A program made the translations under genes and the position numbers. Positions 36,183 to 47,852 of a stretch of DNA of 64,000 nt are shown here, piece after piece; position 1 is the stretch's first letter; every line of letters starts with the position of its first letter. The DNA lies in assembly GCF_042647165.1 (NCBI RefSeq), contig NZ_JBHRUV010000031.1; one strand, given 5' to 3'. The notes beneath the pieces are model-generated. The model had not been told where the DNA came from, ran no database searches, and saw only the letters and a program-made list of their open reading frames with translations. Source of the stretch: Camelimonas abortus. GTDB lineage: Bacteria > Pseudomonadota > Alphaproteobacteria > Rhizobiales > Beijerinckiaceae.

Positions 36183-37085
36183 TTATTTCCGGCGGGCGGC
36201 GGCGGCGCAGCGGCCGTCGCCGGTGACCTTCAGCCCGGTGAGCTTCGCGTCCAGCGACACCTCGCCGAGATTGAGGCGCATGTCGCCGCTGACGCCATTG
36301 TCATAGAGGTCGAAGGCGACCGAATATTCCGGCGTGCGCTCGCCGGGGCCCGGCCCGTAATAGGAGACGGTGACCGGCCAGCGGTCCAGCCGGTCGAGGC
36401 CGGCCCTGCGCCCGGCCTCGCCGGTCTTGCGACCGGGCCCGGCCGGCGCCCGCGGGCCGATGACCGCGAACACGTCATAAACCGTCTCGCCGTTTTCGCC
36501 GGGCTCGTAGAGCCGCGCCGCCATGGTCCGCTCGCCGGCGCGCGCCGCCGCCAGCAGGCGGCGGGTGTAGGCGGCCGGAAACAGGATCTCGCCGGAAAAG
36601 GCGAGCCGCTTCGCCTGCGGCGCCGTGAGGGAGACGGCGAGGCCAGGCGCTTCGCCTGCTCCCCCGGTGCGGCGGGCGGAGCCCTCCACCAGCTCCGCTT
36701 CCCCCTGGCCGCGGACCGTGGCCTGGCGGAAGCGCAGGCGCGCGCCGGCGGCGTCCTCGGCAGTGCGGGCGACCACGCCCAGCTTCACCGGCTCGCCTTC
36801 ATGGGGCTCCAGCTCCAGCTCCTGGCGCAGGCGGAAGTCGTAGCCTGCGCAGGCGTCGCCGGCGTAACTGTAGGCGACCTCGCCGCCGGCGCTGGCGAAG
36901 CGGCCGCGCCCGTCGGCCAGCGACAGGGCGTAGACGGCTTCGTGAGGAGCCAGGGGCGGCAGCTCCCGGGTCTGGCGGCCGCCCGCCGGCGCGGCCGCCG
37001 CCGCGCCCCACACGCCCGCCGCCAGCGCCGCCGCCATCGCACAGCCGGCGACGGATCGCGCCGCCGCTTTCATCTTCGCCTGCAT
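36183..37085 (-). CDS. EipB family envelope protein (DUF1849)
   Basis: A 300-residue periplasmic protein with an N-terminal signal sequence (about residues 1-31, ending AAAAAP). The mature part begins with LPPLAPHEAVYALSLA and contains a Cys in YAGDACAGYDF and a second Cys four residues from the end region (GDGRC). Brucella EipB has such a conserved pair forming a disulfide, forms a spiral beta structure, and supports cell-envelope integrity. It is divergent from the RidA gene and convergent with dinB. Confidence 0.82.
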   Translation of the reverse strand: MQAKMKAAARSVAGCAMAAALAAGVWGAAAAAPAGGRQTRELPPLAPHEAVYALSLADGRGRFASAGGEVAYSYAGDACAGYDFRLRQELELEPHEGEPVKLGVVARTAEDAAGARLRFRQATVRGQGEAELVEGSARRTGGAGEAPGLAVSLTAPQAKRLAFSGEILFPAAYTRRLLAAARAGERTMAARLYEPGENGETVYDVFAVIGPRAPAGPGRKTGEAGRRAGLDRLDRWPVTVSYYGPGPGERTPEYSVAFDLYDNGVSGDMRLNLGEVSLDAKLTGLKVTGDGRCAAAARRK

Positions 37086-37303
37086 GTCCGCTCCTGCTCC
37101 GCCAGGCCGGCCGCGCCTGGTCCTTCGTCACCGTTTGCGCCAGACCATGACCTAGCTTGTGTGGCACAATATGGCGAAGGCCGCGGATGCGACAGTCCGT
37201 CCGCCGCCGCGGCCGGCGGGCTCGCCAGCCGCGCGCGCATCCATTACGCTCTGCGGCGAACGGCGCGCGCCGTTCGCGAAACTGCGAAGGAACCTTTCAC
37301 GTC

Positions 37304-37774
37304 ATGGGCAGGACAGAACAGCGATTGGCGGAACTTGGCGTCACCCTTCCCGCGCCGGCTGCGCCGCTGGCCAATTACACGCCGTTCGTGCGCTCCGGAT
37401 CGCTGGTGATCATTTCCGGGCAGCTGTGCCTCGGCCCCGACGGCGCGCTGGCGCCGGAGCATCGCGGCAAGGTGGGCGCCGGGGTCAGCGCCGGCGACGC
37501 GCGCGCCGCGGCGCGGCTGTGCGCCATCAACGTTCTGGCGCAGCTGCGCGCCTGCATCGGCGATCTCGACCTGGTGGTCCGCTGCCTGCGGCTCGGCGGC
37601 TTCATCAACGCCGCTCCGGATTTCGACGGCCTCGCCGGAGTGATGAACGGCGCCTCGGATTTCATGGTCGAGGCGCTGGGCGACGCCGGCCGCCACGCCC
37701 GCTCCACCGTGGGGGTGGCCTCGCTGCCGCTGGGGGCGGCGGTGGAGGTCGAGGGCATGTTCGAGGTGCGCTGA
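37304..37774 (+). CDS. RidA/YjgF family protein
   Basis: A 156-residue Rid-family protein. It contains the typical LANYTPFVRSGSLVIISGQL and the arginine-bearing segment ARSTVGVASLPLGAAVEVE that holds the 2-imino-acid deaminase Arg in active members. It is longer than RidA itself and fits a sister subgroup. The GNAT gene begins four bases after its stop, so the two are one operon. Confidence 0.87.
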   Translation: MGRTEQRLAELGVTLPAPAAPLANYTPFVRSGSLVIISGQLCLGPDGALAPEHRGKVGAGVSAGDARAAARLCAINVLAQLRACIGDLDLVVRCLRLGGFINAAPDFDGLAGVMNGASDFMVEALGDAGRHARSTVGVASLPLGAAVEVEGMFEVR

Positions 37775-37777
37775 GCC

Positions 37778-38965
37778 ATGGACGGCGACGGCGGCGACAG
37801 GACGGCGGACCAGGCGGGCGCAACGCTGCGCCTGCGCGTCGCCGGCGGCGTCTCCGCCATTGACGCCGCTTCATGGGACGCCTGCGCCGGCGCGGACAAC
37901 CCGTTCGTTTCCCATGCCTTTTTCAGCGCGCTGGAGCTTTCCGGCTCCGCCTGCGCCGCCACCGGCTGGCTGCCGCTGCATCTGGTCGCCGAGGACGTGA
38001 ACGGCGCCGTGGCCGGGATCGCCCCGTGCTACCTGAAGTCCCATTCCATGGGCGAATATGTGTTCGACCATGGCTGGGCGCGCGCCTTCGAACAGGCTGG
38101 CGGCAGCTACTATCCCAAGCTGCAGGCGTGCGTGCCGTTCACGCCGGTCACCGGGCCGCGGCTGCTCGCCCGGCCGGGCCCGGAGGCGCAGGAGACGCGG
38201 CGGGCGCTGGCGCGCGGGCTCGTGGCCCTGCGCGGGCGCGCCGGCGCCTCCTCGGTTCACGTCACCTTTCCCACGGCGGAGGATTGGCGGCTGCTGGGCG
38301 GGAACGGCTACCTGCAGCGCCGCGACCGGCAGTATCACTGGTTCAACGAGGGCTACGCCAGCTTCGACGATTTCCTTCAGGCCCTGTCCTCCAGCCGGCG
38401 CAAGACCATCCGCCGCGAGCGGCGCGAGGCGGTGAAGGACGGCCTCGTCATCGAGCGCCTGAGCGGAGCGGAGATCAGCGAGGAGGCCTGGGACGCGTTC
38501 TTCGCCTTCTACCAGGACACCGGCTCGCGCAAGTGGGGCCGGCCCTATCTCACCCGCGACTTCTACCGGCGCGTCGCGGAAACCATGGCGGACCGGGTGC
38601 TGCTGGTGATGGCGAGGCGCGCCGGACGCTACGTCGCCGGCGCCATCAATTTCATCGGCGCCGACGCCCTCTATGGCCGGCACTGGGGCTGCATCGAGGA
38701 CCACCCCTTCCTGCATTTCGAAATCTGCTATTACCAGGCGATCGATTACGCCATCGGCGCCGGCCTCGCCCGGGTGGAGGCCGGCGCCCAGGGCGAGCAC
38801 AAGCTGGCGCGCGGCTACCGGCCGGTGGAGACCCGTTCGGCGCACGCCATCGCCCATCCCGGCCTGCGCCGGGCGGTGGCGGCGTTTCTCGAAGAGGAGA
38901 GTCGCCATATCGACGCCCTGCTGCCGGAGATGGAGGCGCTGCTGCCGTTCCGGCGCAGCGGCTGA
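37778..38965 (+). CDS. GNAT family N-acetyltransferase-like protein (DUF482)
   Basis: A 395-residue member of the DUF482 group, sometimes called peptidogalycan biosynthesis proteins, built from two GNAT-like folds. Characteristic segments are NPFVSHAFFSALELSG near residue 41, SSRRKTIRRERR near residue 205, and GAQGEHKLARGYRPV near residue 335. Acetyl-CoA use is inferred from the fold; the true reaction is unknown. It is preceded by ridA and followed, after 287 bases, by the HIT gene. Confidence 0.85.
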   Translation: MDGDGGDRTADQAGATLRLRVAGGVSAIDAASWDACAGADNPFVSHAFFSALELSGSACAATGWLPLHLVAEDVNGAVAGIAPCYLKSHSMGEYVFDHGWARAFEQAGGSYYPKLQACVPFTPVTGPRLLARPGPEAQETRRALARGLVALRGRAGASSVHVTFPTAEDWRLLGGNGYLQRRDRQYHWFNEGYASFDDFLQALSSSRRKTIRRERREAVKDGLVIERLSGAEISEEAWDAFFAFYQDTGSRKWGRPYLTRDFYRRVAETMADRVLLVMARRAGRYVAGAINFIGADALYGRHWGCIEDHPFLHFEICYYQAIDYAIGAGLARVEAGAQGEHKLARGYRPVETRSAHAIAHPGLRRAVAAFLEEESRHIDALLPEMEALLPFRRSG

Positions 38966-39252
38966 GGGGTCGGGCGCGGATTCCGCCTGCGGCAGGGCCG
39001 AATCCCCTGCCGGCGCGCCGCGTGCGCTTGACCGCGCCCGCGATGATTGTCACACCTGAGACACGAGGTTCAGTCACGCCGGCGAAGCGGCGCGCACGCT
39101 TCCTTAGGGCGCAGGCGTGCAAACGGCGGCCGCGGCGCGCAGCCTGTCGCCGGCGGCCGGCGCATGCGGGCGTGGGGCTGACATCCTGTCAGGTCTGTCG
39201 CCAGCGCCGGCCGCGGATGCGGCCGCCTGGCCTGCGATGCAATGGGAACGAC

Positions 39253-39681
39253 ATGGCGGCTTACGATCCGAAAAACGTGTTCGCTGCGATCCTGAAAGGC
39301 CAGCTGCCCAGCCACAAGGTGTATGAGGACGAGCTGACCTACGCCTTCATGGACATCATGCCCCGCGCCGACGGCCATGTGCTGGTGATCCCGAAGGCCC
39401 CCTCCCGCAACATTCTCGACATCGAGCCGGAGGACCTCGCCGCCGTGGCCCGCACGGTGAAGAAGGTGGCGATGGCCGCCAGGGAGACATTCAGGGCGGA
39501 CGGCGTCACCATCCTGCAGTCCAACGAGCCGGCCGCCGGCCAGGTGGTGTTCCACACCCACTTCCACGTGCTGCCGCGCTGGAACGGCGTGGAGCTGCGC
39601 CCTGGCGGCCAGGAGGTGGCTGATCCGGAAGTGCTGGCCCGCCAGGCCGAACAGCTGCGCAAGGCCCTCGAGGGCTGCTGA
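39253..39681 (+). CDS. HIT family hydrolase
   Basis: A 142-residue histidine-triad protein that hydrolyses nucleoside phosphoramidates or adenylates in relatives. The triad is HTHFHVLPRW near residue 95, preceded by QSNEPAAGQVVFH, and the N-terminal VFAAILKGQLPSHKVYED is typical. The ATG at 39253 follows GGGAACG. It is transcribed toward the small membrane gene. Confidence 0.93.
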   Translation: MAAYDPKNVFAAILKGQLPSHKVYEDELTYAFMDIMPRADGHVLVIPKAPSRNILDIEPEDLAAVARTVKKVAMAARETFRADGVTILQSNEPAAGQVVFHTHFHVLPRWNGVELRPGGQEVADPEVLARQAEQLRKALEGC

Positions 39682-39700
39682 GCCGCCGCCCGCCGCACAT

Positions 39701-39728
39701 GAAAACGGCCGCCGGCTTCCGGCGGCCG
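39701..39728 (-). terminator. Terminator of the small gene at 39773, possibly bidirectional
   Basis: A perfect 10-base stem, CGGCCGCCGG with CCGGCGGCCG, has a three-base loop. On the minus strand TTTTC follows. It may also end HIT transcription on the plus strand, although the T tract is poor there. Confidence 0.6.
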
Positions 39729-39772
39729 CCTGCGTTTCCGGGCTCGCCAGCCCCCTTCGGGCGGTCCGCCGG

Positions 39773-39967
39773 TTACAGATGCCTGTCCTTCAGCAGCTGC
39801 AGCGCCTCGATGGCCTGTGAGATCGGCTCGTGGAAGGCGTTGTAGACATGGACGCCGGCCAGCCACATCCCCAGCACCAGCGGCGGCACCACGATCCAGC
39901 CAATGATCTCTTCCATGCGCTTGCGCCGGCGGCGACGCTCGGCGCGGGTCTCGTTCCAGGCGCCCAT
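39773..39967 (-). CDS. Small single-pass membrane protein (64 aa)
   Basis: A hypothetical protein with a strongly basic N-terminus (RAERRRRRKRMEE), one transmembrane segment (IIGWIVVPPLVLGMWLAGV) and a short helical tail. I do not recognise it by name. The ATG at 39967 has AGGAA a few bases upstream; an in-frame ATG at 39985 would add six residues. It is followed by a hairpin terminator. Confidence 0.7.
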   Translation of the reverse strand: MGAWNETRAERRRRRKRMEEIIGWIVVPPLVLGMWLAGVHVYNAFHEPISQAIEALQLLKDRHL

Positions 39968-40210
39968 GCTGTTCCTGATCCGCATTGGGGGGCTGTCGCC
40001 GCGCGCGGCTGCGCCGCCGTCGCGGGCCTCGCCCGGTGGTCAACACCGGCGCCTGGCCTGCGCCAGGCGCGCGCTACATGACTGGCCCATGTCGGCGGCA
40101 AATGGAAGATCCCGCGCGCTCCGCGCCCGCAAAAATCGCCTCCGCCCGCCCCGCCGCGCGCCAGGCGCCATGGCGCGCGGATCCTGAAACGTGACTGGTT
40201 CCGGCCAATG

Positions 40211-40239
40211 AAAAAGGGCGGGAGACCATGCCCCCGCCC
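40211..40239 (-). terminator. Intrinsic terminator of clpS-clpA
   Basis: On the minus strand GGGCGGG pairs with CCCGCCC over a ten-base loop and is followed by five T residues. It starts 27 bases after the clpA stop. Confidence 0.8.
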
Positions 40240-40265
40240 CGCGCTCCGTCCGGCGGCGGCCCGCC

Positions 40266-42737
<2,472 letters not shown>

Positions 42738-42758
42738 CGGCTTCCCCTTTCGCGCGTT

Positions 42759-43151
42759 TCAGTTCTTCTCCATGACGCACTGCAGCGGATGCTGGTGCCG
42801 TCGGGAGAACTCCATGACCTGCGCAACCTTGGTCTCGGCCACCTCGAAGGTGTAGACCCCGCACACGCCGACGCCGTGGTTGTGAACGTGCAGCATGATG
42901 CGGGTCGCGTCTTCCGGCGACTTGTTAAAAAACCTCTGGAGCACCTCGACGACGAACTCCATCGGAGTGAAATCGTCGTTGAGAAGCAGAACCTTGTACA
43001 TGTCCGGGCGCTTTGGCCGCGTCCGGGTCAGCAGGGCGACGCCGGGGCCGGCGGGTTCGCCCGACCGTCTGGGGGAACCGCCAGCGCCAGAAGAGGTTCC
43101 CTGTGACCCGACAGGACCGACGCCCGCCTCCCACCGTGTTTTCATCGCCAT
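42759..43151 (-). CDS. clpS: ClpS adaptor
   Basis: Adaptor (130 aa) that delivers N-degron substrates to ClpA. The conserved core is RPDMYKVLLLNDDFTPMEFV near residue 50, with HNHGVGVCGVYTFEVAETK near residue 95. The first 45 residues are a variable Gly/Ser-rich extension. The ATG at 43151 opens MAMKTRW; a later start is possible since the extension is not conserved. Confidence 0.94.
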   Translation of the reverse strand: MAMKTRWEAGVGPVGSQGTSSGAGGSPRRSGEPAGPGVALLTRTRPKRPDMYKVLLLNDDFTPMEFVVEVLQRFFNKSPEDATRIMLHVHNHGVGVCGVYTFEVAETKVAQVMEFSRRHQHPLQCVMEKN

Positions 43152-43830
43152 CTTTTGCGCGTCGTCGTCTCGCCGGTCGGTTTCTCGCGGCGTTCCCGTC
43201 AGGAACGCCTGTATCTTCCAGTTTAATCCTCCCGCGTCCCGTCCGCCAGCCCGCCTGACGCCTTTTGATCCGGCAGGCGACCCGACCTGCCGCCCCGCGG
43301 GCGCGGACCGCGGCCACGGCGCGTCCCGCGCCGGGCGGAGCGGAGCCGGCCGCCGGAAGCGTCGTCGCCCGCCGCCGTATCCTGACGCCGCCGGCGCCGG
43401 CGCGACGTCCACGAATGAGACGCGGGCCGGATGGCGAAAATTGAGCGCAAGCGTGGCGAAAATTACGCGCCCCGCCTTTTTCTGCCGATGGTTAACAGCG
43501 CGCCGGCGTCCCGCGACGGAACGGCGGGCCTGACCGCCCCCGCCGCGCCGGCGCCGGCCGCGCGGCGACGCCGGCCGCCGCGCCCGTGACGGCGGAAAAC
43601 GTCATTACCGGCAGCATTTTACGCCGGCTGCAGCCGCCGATCCAGCCGGCGGCGCCGGGACGCGACGGCGACGGCGCCCTCCGGCGCGCCCCGCGCGCCG
43701 GGAACGGGACGCCCGCCTGCGCTTAACCGTCCGGTAACTGCGATCCGTCTAGCTTCCAGCCAGCGCGGAAAGCCGCGCGAACGCCCGCCGCTCAGGCGGC
43801 GGTCACGGGCGACAACGGGAAGCGGAAACC
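43152..43830. other. 679-bp region between clpS and dac
   Basis: No convincing gene. It must hold the divergent promoters of clpS and dac. TGGCGAAAATT occurs at 43432-43442 and again at 43454-43464, exactly 22 bases apart. The last 120 bases before dac include an AT-richer TTAACCG patch. Confidence 0.5.
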
Positions 43831-45327
43831 ATGGCGTTCGGAACGATCACGGCCAAATCAACCCTGTATCGCGGTCTGGCGGTGGTCATTGGCGTGGCGG
43901 TGGCGGTGACGGCCTTCTCCGGCCCCGCCGAGGCGCGCCGCAAGCACAGGATCCGGCACCACGCCGCTGCGGCGCAGACCTATGACCCGCCCTTCGCCGC
44001 CATCGTCGTGGACGCCAAGACCGGCCGCACCCTCTATGCGAAGAACGCCGACGCGCGCCGGCATCCGGCGTCGATCACCAAGGTGATGACCCTGTACATG
44101 CTGTTCGAGCAGCTGGAGCAGGGCCGCATGCGGCTGGACACGCCGATCCGCATTTCGGCCCACGCCGCCTCGATGCCGCCGTCCAAGCTTGGCCTGCGCC
44201 CCGGCTCCACCATCAGCGCCGAAAACGCCATCAAGGCGCTGGTCACCCGCTCGGCCAATGACGTCGCCGCCGCCGTCGCCGAACACATCGGCGGCAGCGA
44301 ATCCCGCTTCGCCCAGCTGATGACCCGCAAGGCCCGGGCGCTGGGCATGACCGGAACCGTATACGTCAACGCCTCCGGCCTGCCGGACGCGCGCCAGATC
44401 ACCACCGCGCGCGACCTCACCATTCTCGGCCGGGCGATCCAGGACCGGTTCCCGCAGTACTACCACTACTTCTCCACCCGCAGCTTCCAGTTCGCCGGCC
44501 AGACCATCGGCAACCACAACAGGCTGCTGGGCGCCGTCGAGGGCGTCGACGGCATCAAGACCGGCTACACCCGCATGTCCGGCTTCAACCTGCTCACCTC
44601 GGCCCGCGCCAGCGGCCGCCACATCGTCGCCGTGGTGCTGGGCGGACGCACCGGCGCCATCCGCGACCGCATCATGGCCTCGCTGGTCGCCCAGCACCTG
44701 CCCACCGCCTACGCCGGCGCGCGCATCGCGCCGAAGGTGGGCGAGGCGCGCCAGCTGCAGGTGGCCCACGCCGAGCCGCCGCGCCGCCCGGCTGACCTGC
44801 CCGCCAGCGGCGTGCGCCCGGCCGTGGCGCCGGCGGCGGACTCCGACACCGCCACGCCCTCCACCTTCCGCTGGGTGGCGGCGCGCAACGAGGCCGCCGC
44901 CGAGAACGCCGGCGTCACCCGCCTCGCCTATGCGCCGGAAACGGCGCCCTCCGCCCCGCGCGAGCTCGATTCCCGCGGCCTCGCCCGCCTCATCGCCACC
45001 AGGGCGCTGCGCCCGGCGCCTGGCGAAAGCCGCTCCGCCGGCGAGAGCGCCCAGAAGGGCGCCGCGGCGCATCCGGCCGCGCGCTCCGGCTCCTGGGTGA
45101 TCCAGCTCGGCGCCACCGAGGACGAGGCGGCCGCCCGCAGGCTGCTGGAGGAGGCGCGCGAGGCCGCCGACTTCCTGAAGACGGCCTCCCCCTTCACCGA
45201 GAAGGTGGTCCGCGGCCGGGCCACGCTGTGGCGGGCGCGCTTCTCCGGCTTTGACCCGCAGTCGGCCCGCGACGCCTGCAAGGCGCTCCGCGACAGCGGC
45301 TACGAATGTTTCGCCACGCGGGGATGA
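43831..45327 (+). CDS. D-alanyl-D-alanine carboxypeptidase with SPOR domain
   Basis: A 498-residue penicillin-binding protein of the S11 family that trims the terminal D-Ala of peptidoglycan stem peptides. A signal peptide covers about residues 1-32 (ending SGPAEA). The active-site motifs are SITK near residue 77, SAND near residue 137 and KTG in GIKTGYTRMSG near residue 246. A Pro/Ala-rich linker leads to a C-terminal SPOR domain (SWVIQLGATEDEAAARRLLE to the end), which binds denuded glycan at the division site. Confidence 0.94.
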   Translation: MAFGTITAKSTLYRGLAVVIGVAVAVTAFSGPAEARRKHRIRHHAAAAQTYDPPFAAIVVDAKTGRTLYAKNADARRHPASITKVMTLYMLFEQLEQGRMRLDTPIRISAHAASMPPSKLGLRPGSTISAENAIKALVTRSANDVAAAVAEHIGGSESRFAQLMTRKARALGMTGTVYVNASGLPDARQITTARDLTILGRAIQDRFPQYYHYFSTRSFQFAGQTIGNHNRLLGAVEGVDGIKTGYTRMSGFNLLTSARASGRHIVAVVLGGRTGAIRDRIMASLVAQHLPTAYAGARIAPKVGEARQLQVAHAEPPRRPADLPASGVRPAVAPAADSDTATPSTFRWVAARNEAAAENAGVTRLAYAPETAPSAPRELDSRGLARLIATRALRPAPGESRSAGESAQKGAAAHPAARSGSWVIQLGATEDEAAARRLLEEAREAADFLKTASPFTEKVVRGRATLWRARFSGFDPQSARDACKALRDSGYECFATRG

Positions 45328-45698
45328 CGTCCGCAGGGCGCCCGCGCCCCAGGACCGGTCGCCTCAAGACCGGTCGCCTCAAGACCGGTCGCCTCAAGAC
45401 CGGTCGTCCCAGGACCGACCGCCGCAGGCCGGACGCCTGCGCCGCCTGACCATTCCGCCCCGCCATCGCGCCGGCACCCGCCGCCGGCGGCCGGGGACGC
45501 CCCAAGCCGCAGCGTCGCGGAAACCGCCTTCCGCGCCGCCGCCCGCAGGACGCCTCCGGGCGGGCCTGCGCCACTCCCCGACGCCGCGTCGTTCCGCCCA
45601 GGCGAAGCGGAACGGGCGCCCGGGATGCGTAACATGTCGGGATGAAGGCGCGCCGGCGCACGGCCGTCGTTCCGGGATCCCGGCTTCACCGTCTGGAG
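45328..45698. other. 371-bp convergent gap with repeat array
   Basis: It lies between dac and the J-domain gene, which converge. A 15-bp tandem array occupies 45353-45427. The rest is GC-rich with no gene seen. Confidence 0.5.
45353..45427. repeat. 15-bp tandem repeat with palindromic GACCGGTC
   Basis: Five head-to-tail 15-bp units begin at 45353, 45368, 45383, 45398 and 45413. The first three are identical (GACCGGTCGCCTCAA), the fourth varies at its end and the fifth is degenerate. The first four contain the perfect palindrome GACCGGTC. The array starts 26 bases after the dac stop codon. Confidence 0.9.
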
Positions 45699-46406
45699 TT
45701 AGCGATGCCGGGCCAGCAGAATATCCCTGGCTTGATTGACACGCGCCGCCAGCCACGTCGTGCCGCCGTGATCGGGATGAAGACGCTTCATCAGCGCGCG
45801 GTGGGCGCGCCGGATGTCTTCGGGACCAGCGCCCGGAGCAAGGCCCAGCACCTCATAGGCCTCCTCTTCGGTCATCGCGCCCGCGCCGACGGGGCCCCGC
45901 CGCGCGTGCGCATCTCCATCAGCGTCTTTACGCCAACCGGGGAACCGGCTGTCGAGATAAGCCTCTAGCAGGCCGGCGCCGGCGGGCTCCTGCCGGCGCA
46001 GCTGGCCGAGCAGCGCCAGCGCCTCCTCCCGCGCCAGGGCTCCGAGCCGCCACCCGGCCTGCGGCCCGGCCAGAATGACGCCGTCCACGGCGCCGCTGTC
46101 GTGATCGATGGTGAGCTCCAGCGTGGCCGTGCGCGCCCGCGACAGGCGCCCGGAGCGGCGGTTCTGGAACGGCAGGTCGAAAGGCAGGCGGAACGGCAGC
46201 TCGCCATAGGCCCAGGCGGCGGCGCCGGCGACCAGCAGCGCCATGTCGATGCGCCCGCGCAGCAGCAGCACGCCTGCCACGATGAAGCCGGCCACGCCCG
46301 CAGCCCTGCGCAGCAGCCCGGCCAGCTTTCCAGGGTCGGCGGTCTGGTAACGGGCGAGCAGCCACCACAGGGCGATGACGGCGACGACGCCGGCGAGCAG
46401 CAGCAT
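45699..46406 (-). CDS. Membrane-anchored J-domain protein
   Basis: A 235-residue protein with three hydrophobic segments in the first 70 residues (MLLLAGVVAVIALWWLLARY, then VAGFIVAGVLLL and ALLVAGAAAWAYG). The central part is cytoplasmic, and the C-terminal J domain has the signature EAYEVLGLAPGA and HPD in LMKRLHPDHGG. The layout resembles TIM14/DjlA-like DnaK co-chaperones of alphaproteobacteria. It is divergent from panC. Confidence 0.87.
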   Translation of the reverse strand: MLLLAGVVAVIALWWLLARYQTADPGKLAGLLRRAAGVAGFIVAGVLLLRGRIDMALLVAGAAAWAYGELPFRLPFDLPFQNRRSGRLSRARTATLELTIDHDSGAVDGVILAGPQAGWRLGALAREEALALLGQLRRQEPAGAGLLEAYLDSRFPGWRKDADGDAHARRGPVGAGAMTEEEAYEVLGLAPGAGPEDIRRAHRALMKRLHPDHGGTTWLAARVNQARDILLARHR

Positions 46407-46574
46407 TGGCGAATAATTCTCCCTGACGCGGCGAGAGGCGGCGACGCGGCCGCCGCCTTTCTGCTACTACACACGCGTTATATGCGCAGGCGCGCGGCGA
46501 CGCCACGACAGCCGGCGAACGGCCGCTGCGGCAGCCGGAGACGCGCCGCGCCACGGCAAACGGGAACGGAACGG

Positions 46575-47423
46575 ATGAGCAAGGTTCAGACGGCGACCAC
46601 GGTGGCGGAGCTGCGCGCCATCATCTCGGGCTGGCGGCGGGAGGGCGCGCGCGTGGCCATCACCCCCACCATGGGGGCGCTGCACGAGGGCCACCTGTCG
46701 CTGGTGGAGGTGGCGAAGAAACACGCCGACCGGGTCGTGGTCTCGATCTTCGTCAACCCCACCCAGTTCGGGCACGGTGAGGACTTCGAGCGCTATCCGC
46801 GCACGCTGGAGCAGGACCTCGCCCTGCTGGCCACGGTCAGCGCCGACCTCGCCTGGACGCCGGACGTGGCGGCCATGTATCCGGCCGGCTTCGACACCAC
46901 CATCAAGGTGGGCGGCCCGGCGAAGGCCGGGCTCGACGACGCCCACCGCCCCGGCCACTTCGACGGCGTGGCCACGGTGGTGACCAAGCTGCTGCTGCAG
47001 ACCGGCGCCGACGTCGCCGTATTCGGCGAGAAGGATTACCAGCAGCTGCAGGTGATCCGCCAGCTGGCGCGCGACCTGAACATTCCCGCCGAGATCATCG
47101 GCGCGCCCACCCGCCGCGAGGCCGACGGCCTCGCCCTCTCCTCCCGAAACCGCTACCTGAGCGCGGAGGAGCGGGCGAAAGCGCCGGAAATCCACCGCAC
47201 GCTGCAGGACGTGGCGGCGCGCATGCGCGCCGGCGCCAGCGCCGCCGAGGCGACGGCCGCCGGCGTCGCCCGCCTGGAGCAGGCCGGCTTCGTGGTGGAC
47301 TACCTGCTGGCGCGCCACGCCCTGACGCTGGCGCCGGTCAGCGGCGTGGCGGAGGGCCCGGTGCGGCTGCTCGTGGCGGCGCGGCTGGGCGCCACCCGGC
47401 TCATCGACAACACCGGCGTGTGA
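46575..47423 (+). CDS. panC: Pantoate-beta-alanine ligase
   Basis: Pantothenate synthetase (282 aa) that joins pantoate and beta-alanine using ATP. Motifs: PTMGALHEGHLSLV near residue 30 (the HIGH-like ATP site), FVNPTQFG near residue 59, FGEKDYQQLQVI near residue 152, and DGLALSSRNRYL near residue 182. The ATG at 46575 is preceded by GGAACGGA. panB is not adjacent. A hairpin terminator follows. Confidence 0.95.
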   Translation: MSKVQTATTVAELRAIISGWRREGARVAITPTMGALHEGHLSLVEVAKKHADRVVVSIFVNPTQFGHGEDFERYPRTLEQDLALLATVSADLAWTPDVAAMYPAGFDTTIKVGGPAKAGLDDAHRPGHFDGVATVVTKLLLQTGADVAVFGEKDYQQLQVIRQLARDLNIPAEIIGAPTRREADGLALSSRNRYLSAEERAKAPEIHRTLQDVAARMRAGASAAEATAAGVARLEQAGFVVDYLLARHALTLAPVSGVAEGPVRLLVAARLGATRLIDNTGV

Positions 47424-47448
47424 GCGCCGCGCACCGACGCCGGATCAC

Positions 47449-47480
47449 GGCGGCCGCCGTCCGTGCGGCCGCCCTTCTTT
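47449..47480 (+). terminator. Hairpin terminator after panC
   Basis: GGCGGCCGC (47449-47457) pairs with GCGGCCGCC (47465-47473) over seven bases, followed by a pyrimidine-rich CTTCTTT. It separates panC from the convergent small gene. Confidence 0.6.
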
Positions 47481-47526
47481 CATCCCCGCCCCGCTGGCGC
47501 GACGCCGGAACGCCGGCCCGCGCCCG

Positions 47527-47796
47527 TCACTTCGCCGACCAGGTGTAACTCGTGCTGACGCGGCCGCCGATGCGCAGCTCCGTGTCGCCGAAGCGGATCA
47601 CGCCGTCGCGCTGCGGGCGCGCGCCGTAATCGATGCGGCCGGCCAGGGCGCGGGCGTCCATGTGCTGCTGTTGCGCCGCCGCGGCCGCGCCCGGGGCGCG
47701 CCGGGCGTCCCTGCGCTCCGCCGCCACCGCGCCGGCCGCCGTCGCTGCGGCCATCCCCAGCGCCAGCGCCGCCGTCACCGCCGCGCCCATCCGCAT
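47527..47796 (-). CDS. Small secreted protein of unknown function (89 aa)
   Basis: An N-terminal signal peptide (ALALGMAAATAAGAVAA, cleavage about residue 26) is followed by an Ala/Gln-rich segment and a C-terminal part ending GRVSTSYTWSAK. A strong AGGAGG stands six bases before the ATG, which makes it credible despite the biased composition. I do not recognise a family. It follows the DUF1489 gene by 56 bases. Confidence 0.65.
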   Translation of the reverse strand: MRMGAAVTAALALGMAAATAAGAVAAERRDARRAPGAAAAAQQQHMDARALAGRIDYGARPQRDGVIRFGDTELRIGGRVSTSYTWSAK

Positions 47797-47852
47797 CTTC
47801 GCCTCCTGCTCCGTCGCGTCCGCCGGCGCCGCCCCGCGGCGCCGGACGCCCC

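Noticed and set aside
37160..37175. Sigma-54 promoter upstream of ridA
   Set aside because: TGGCAC followed by GGC is one base short in spacing and lacks the TTGC block.
45353..45427. CRISPR array reading of the 15-bp repeats
   Set aside because: Units are only 15 bp, have no unique spacers and no cas genes are nearby. It is a simple tandem array.
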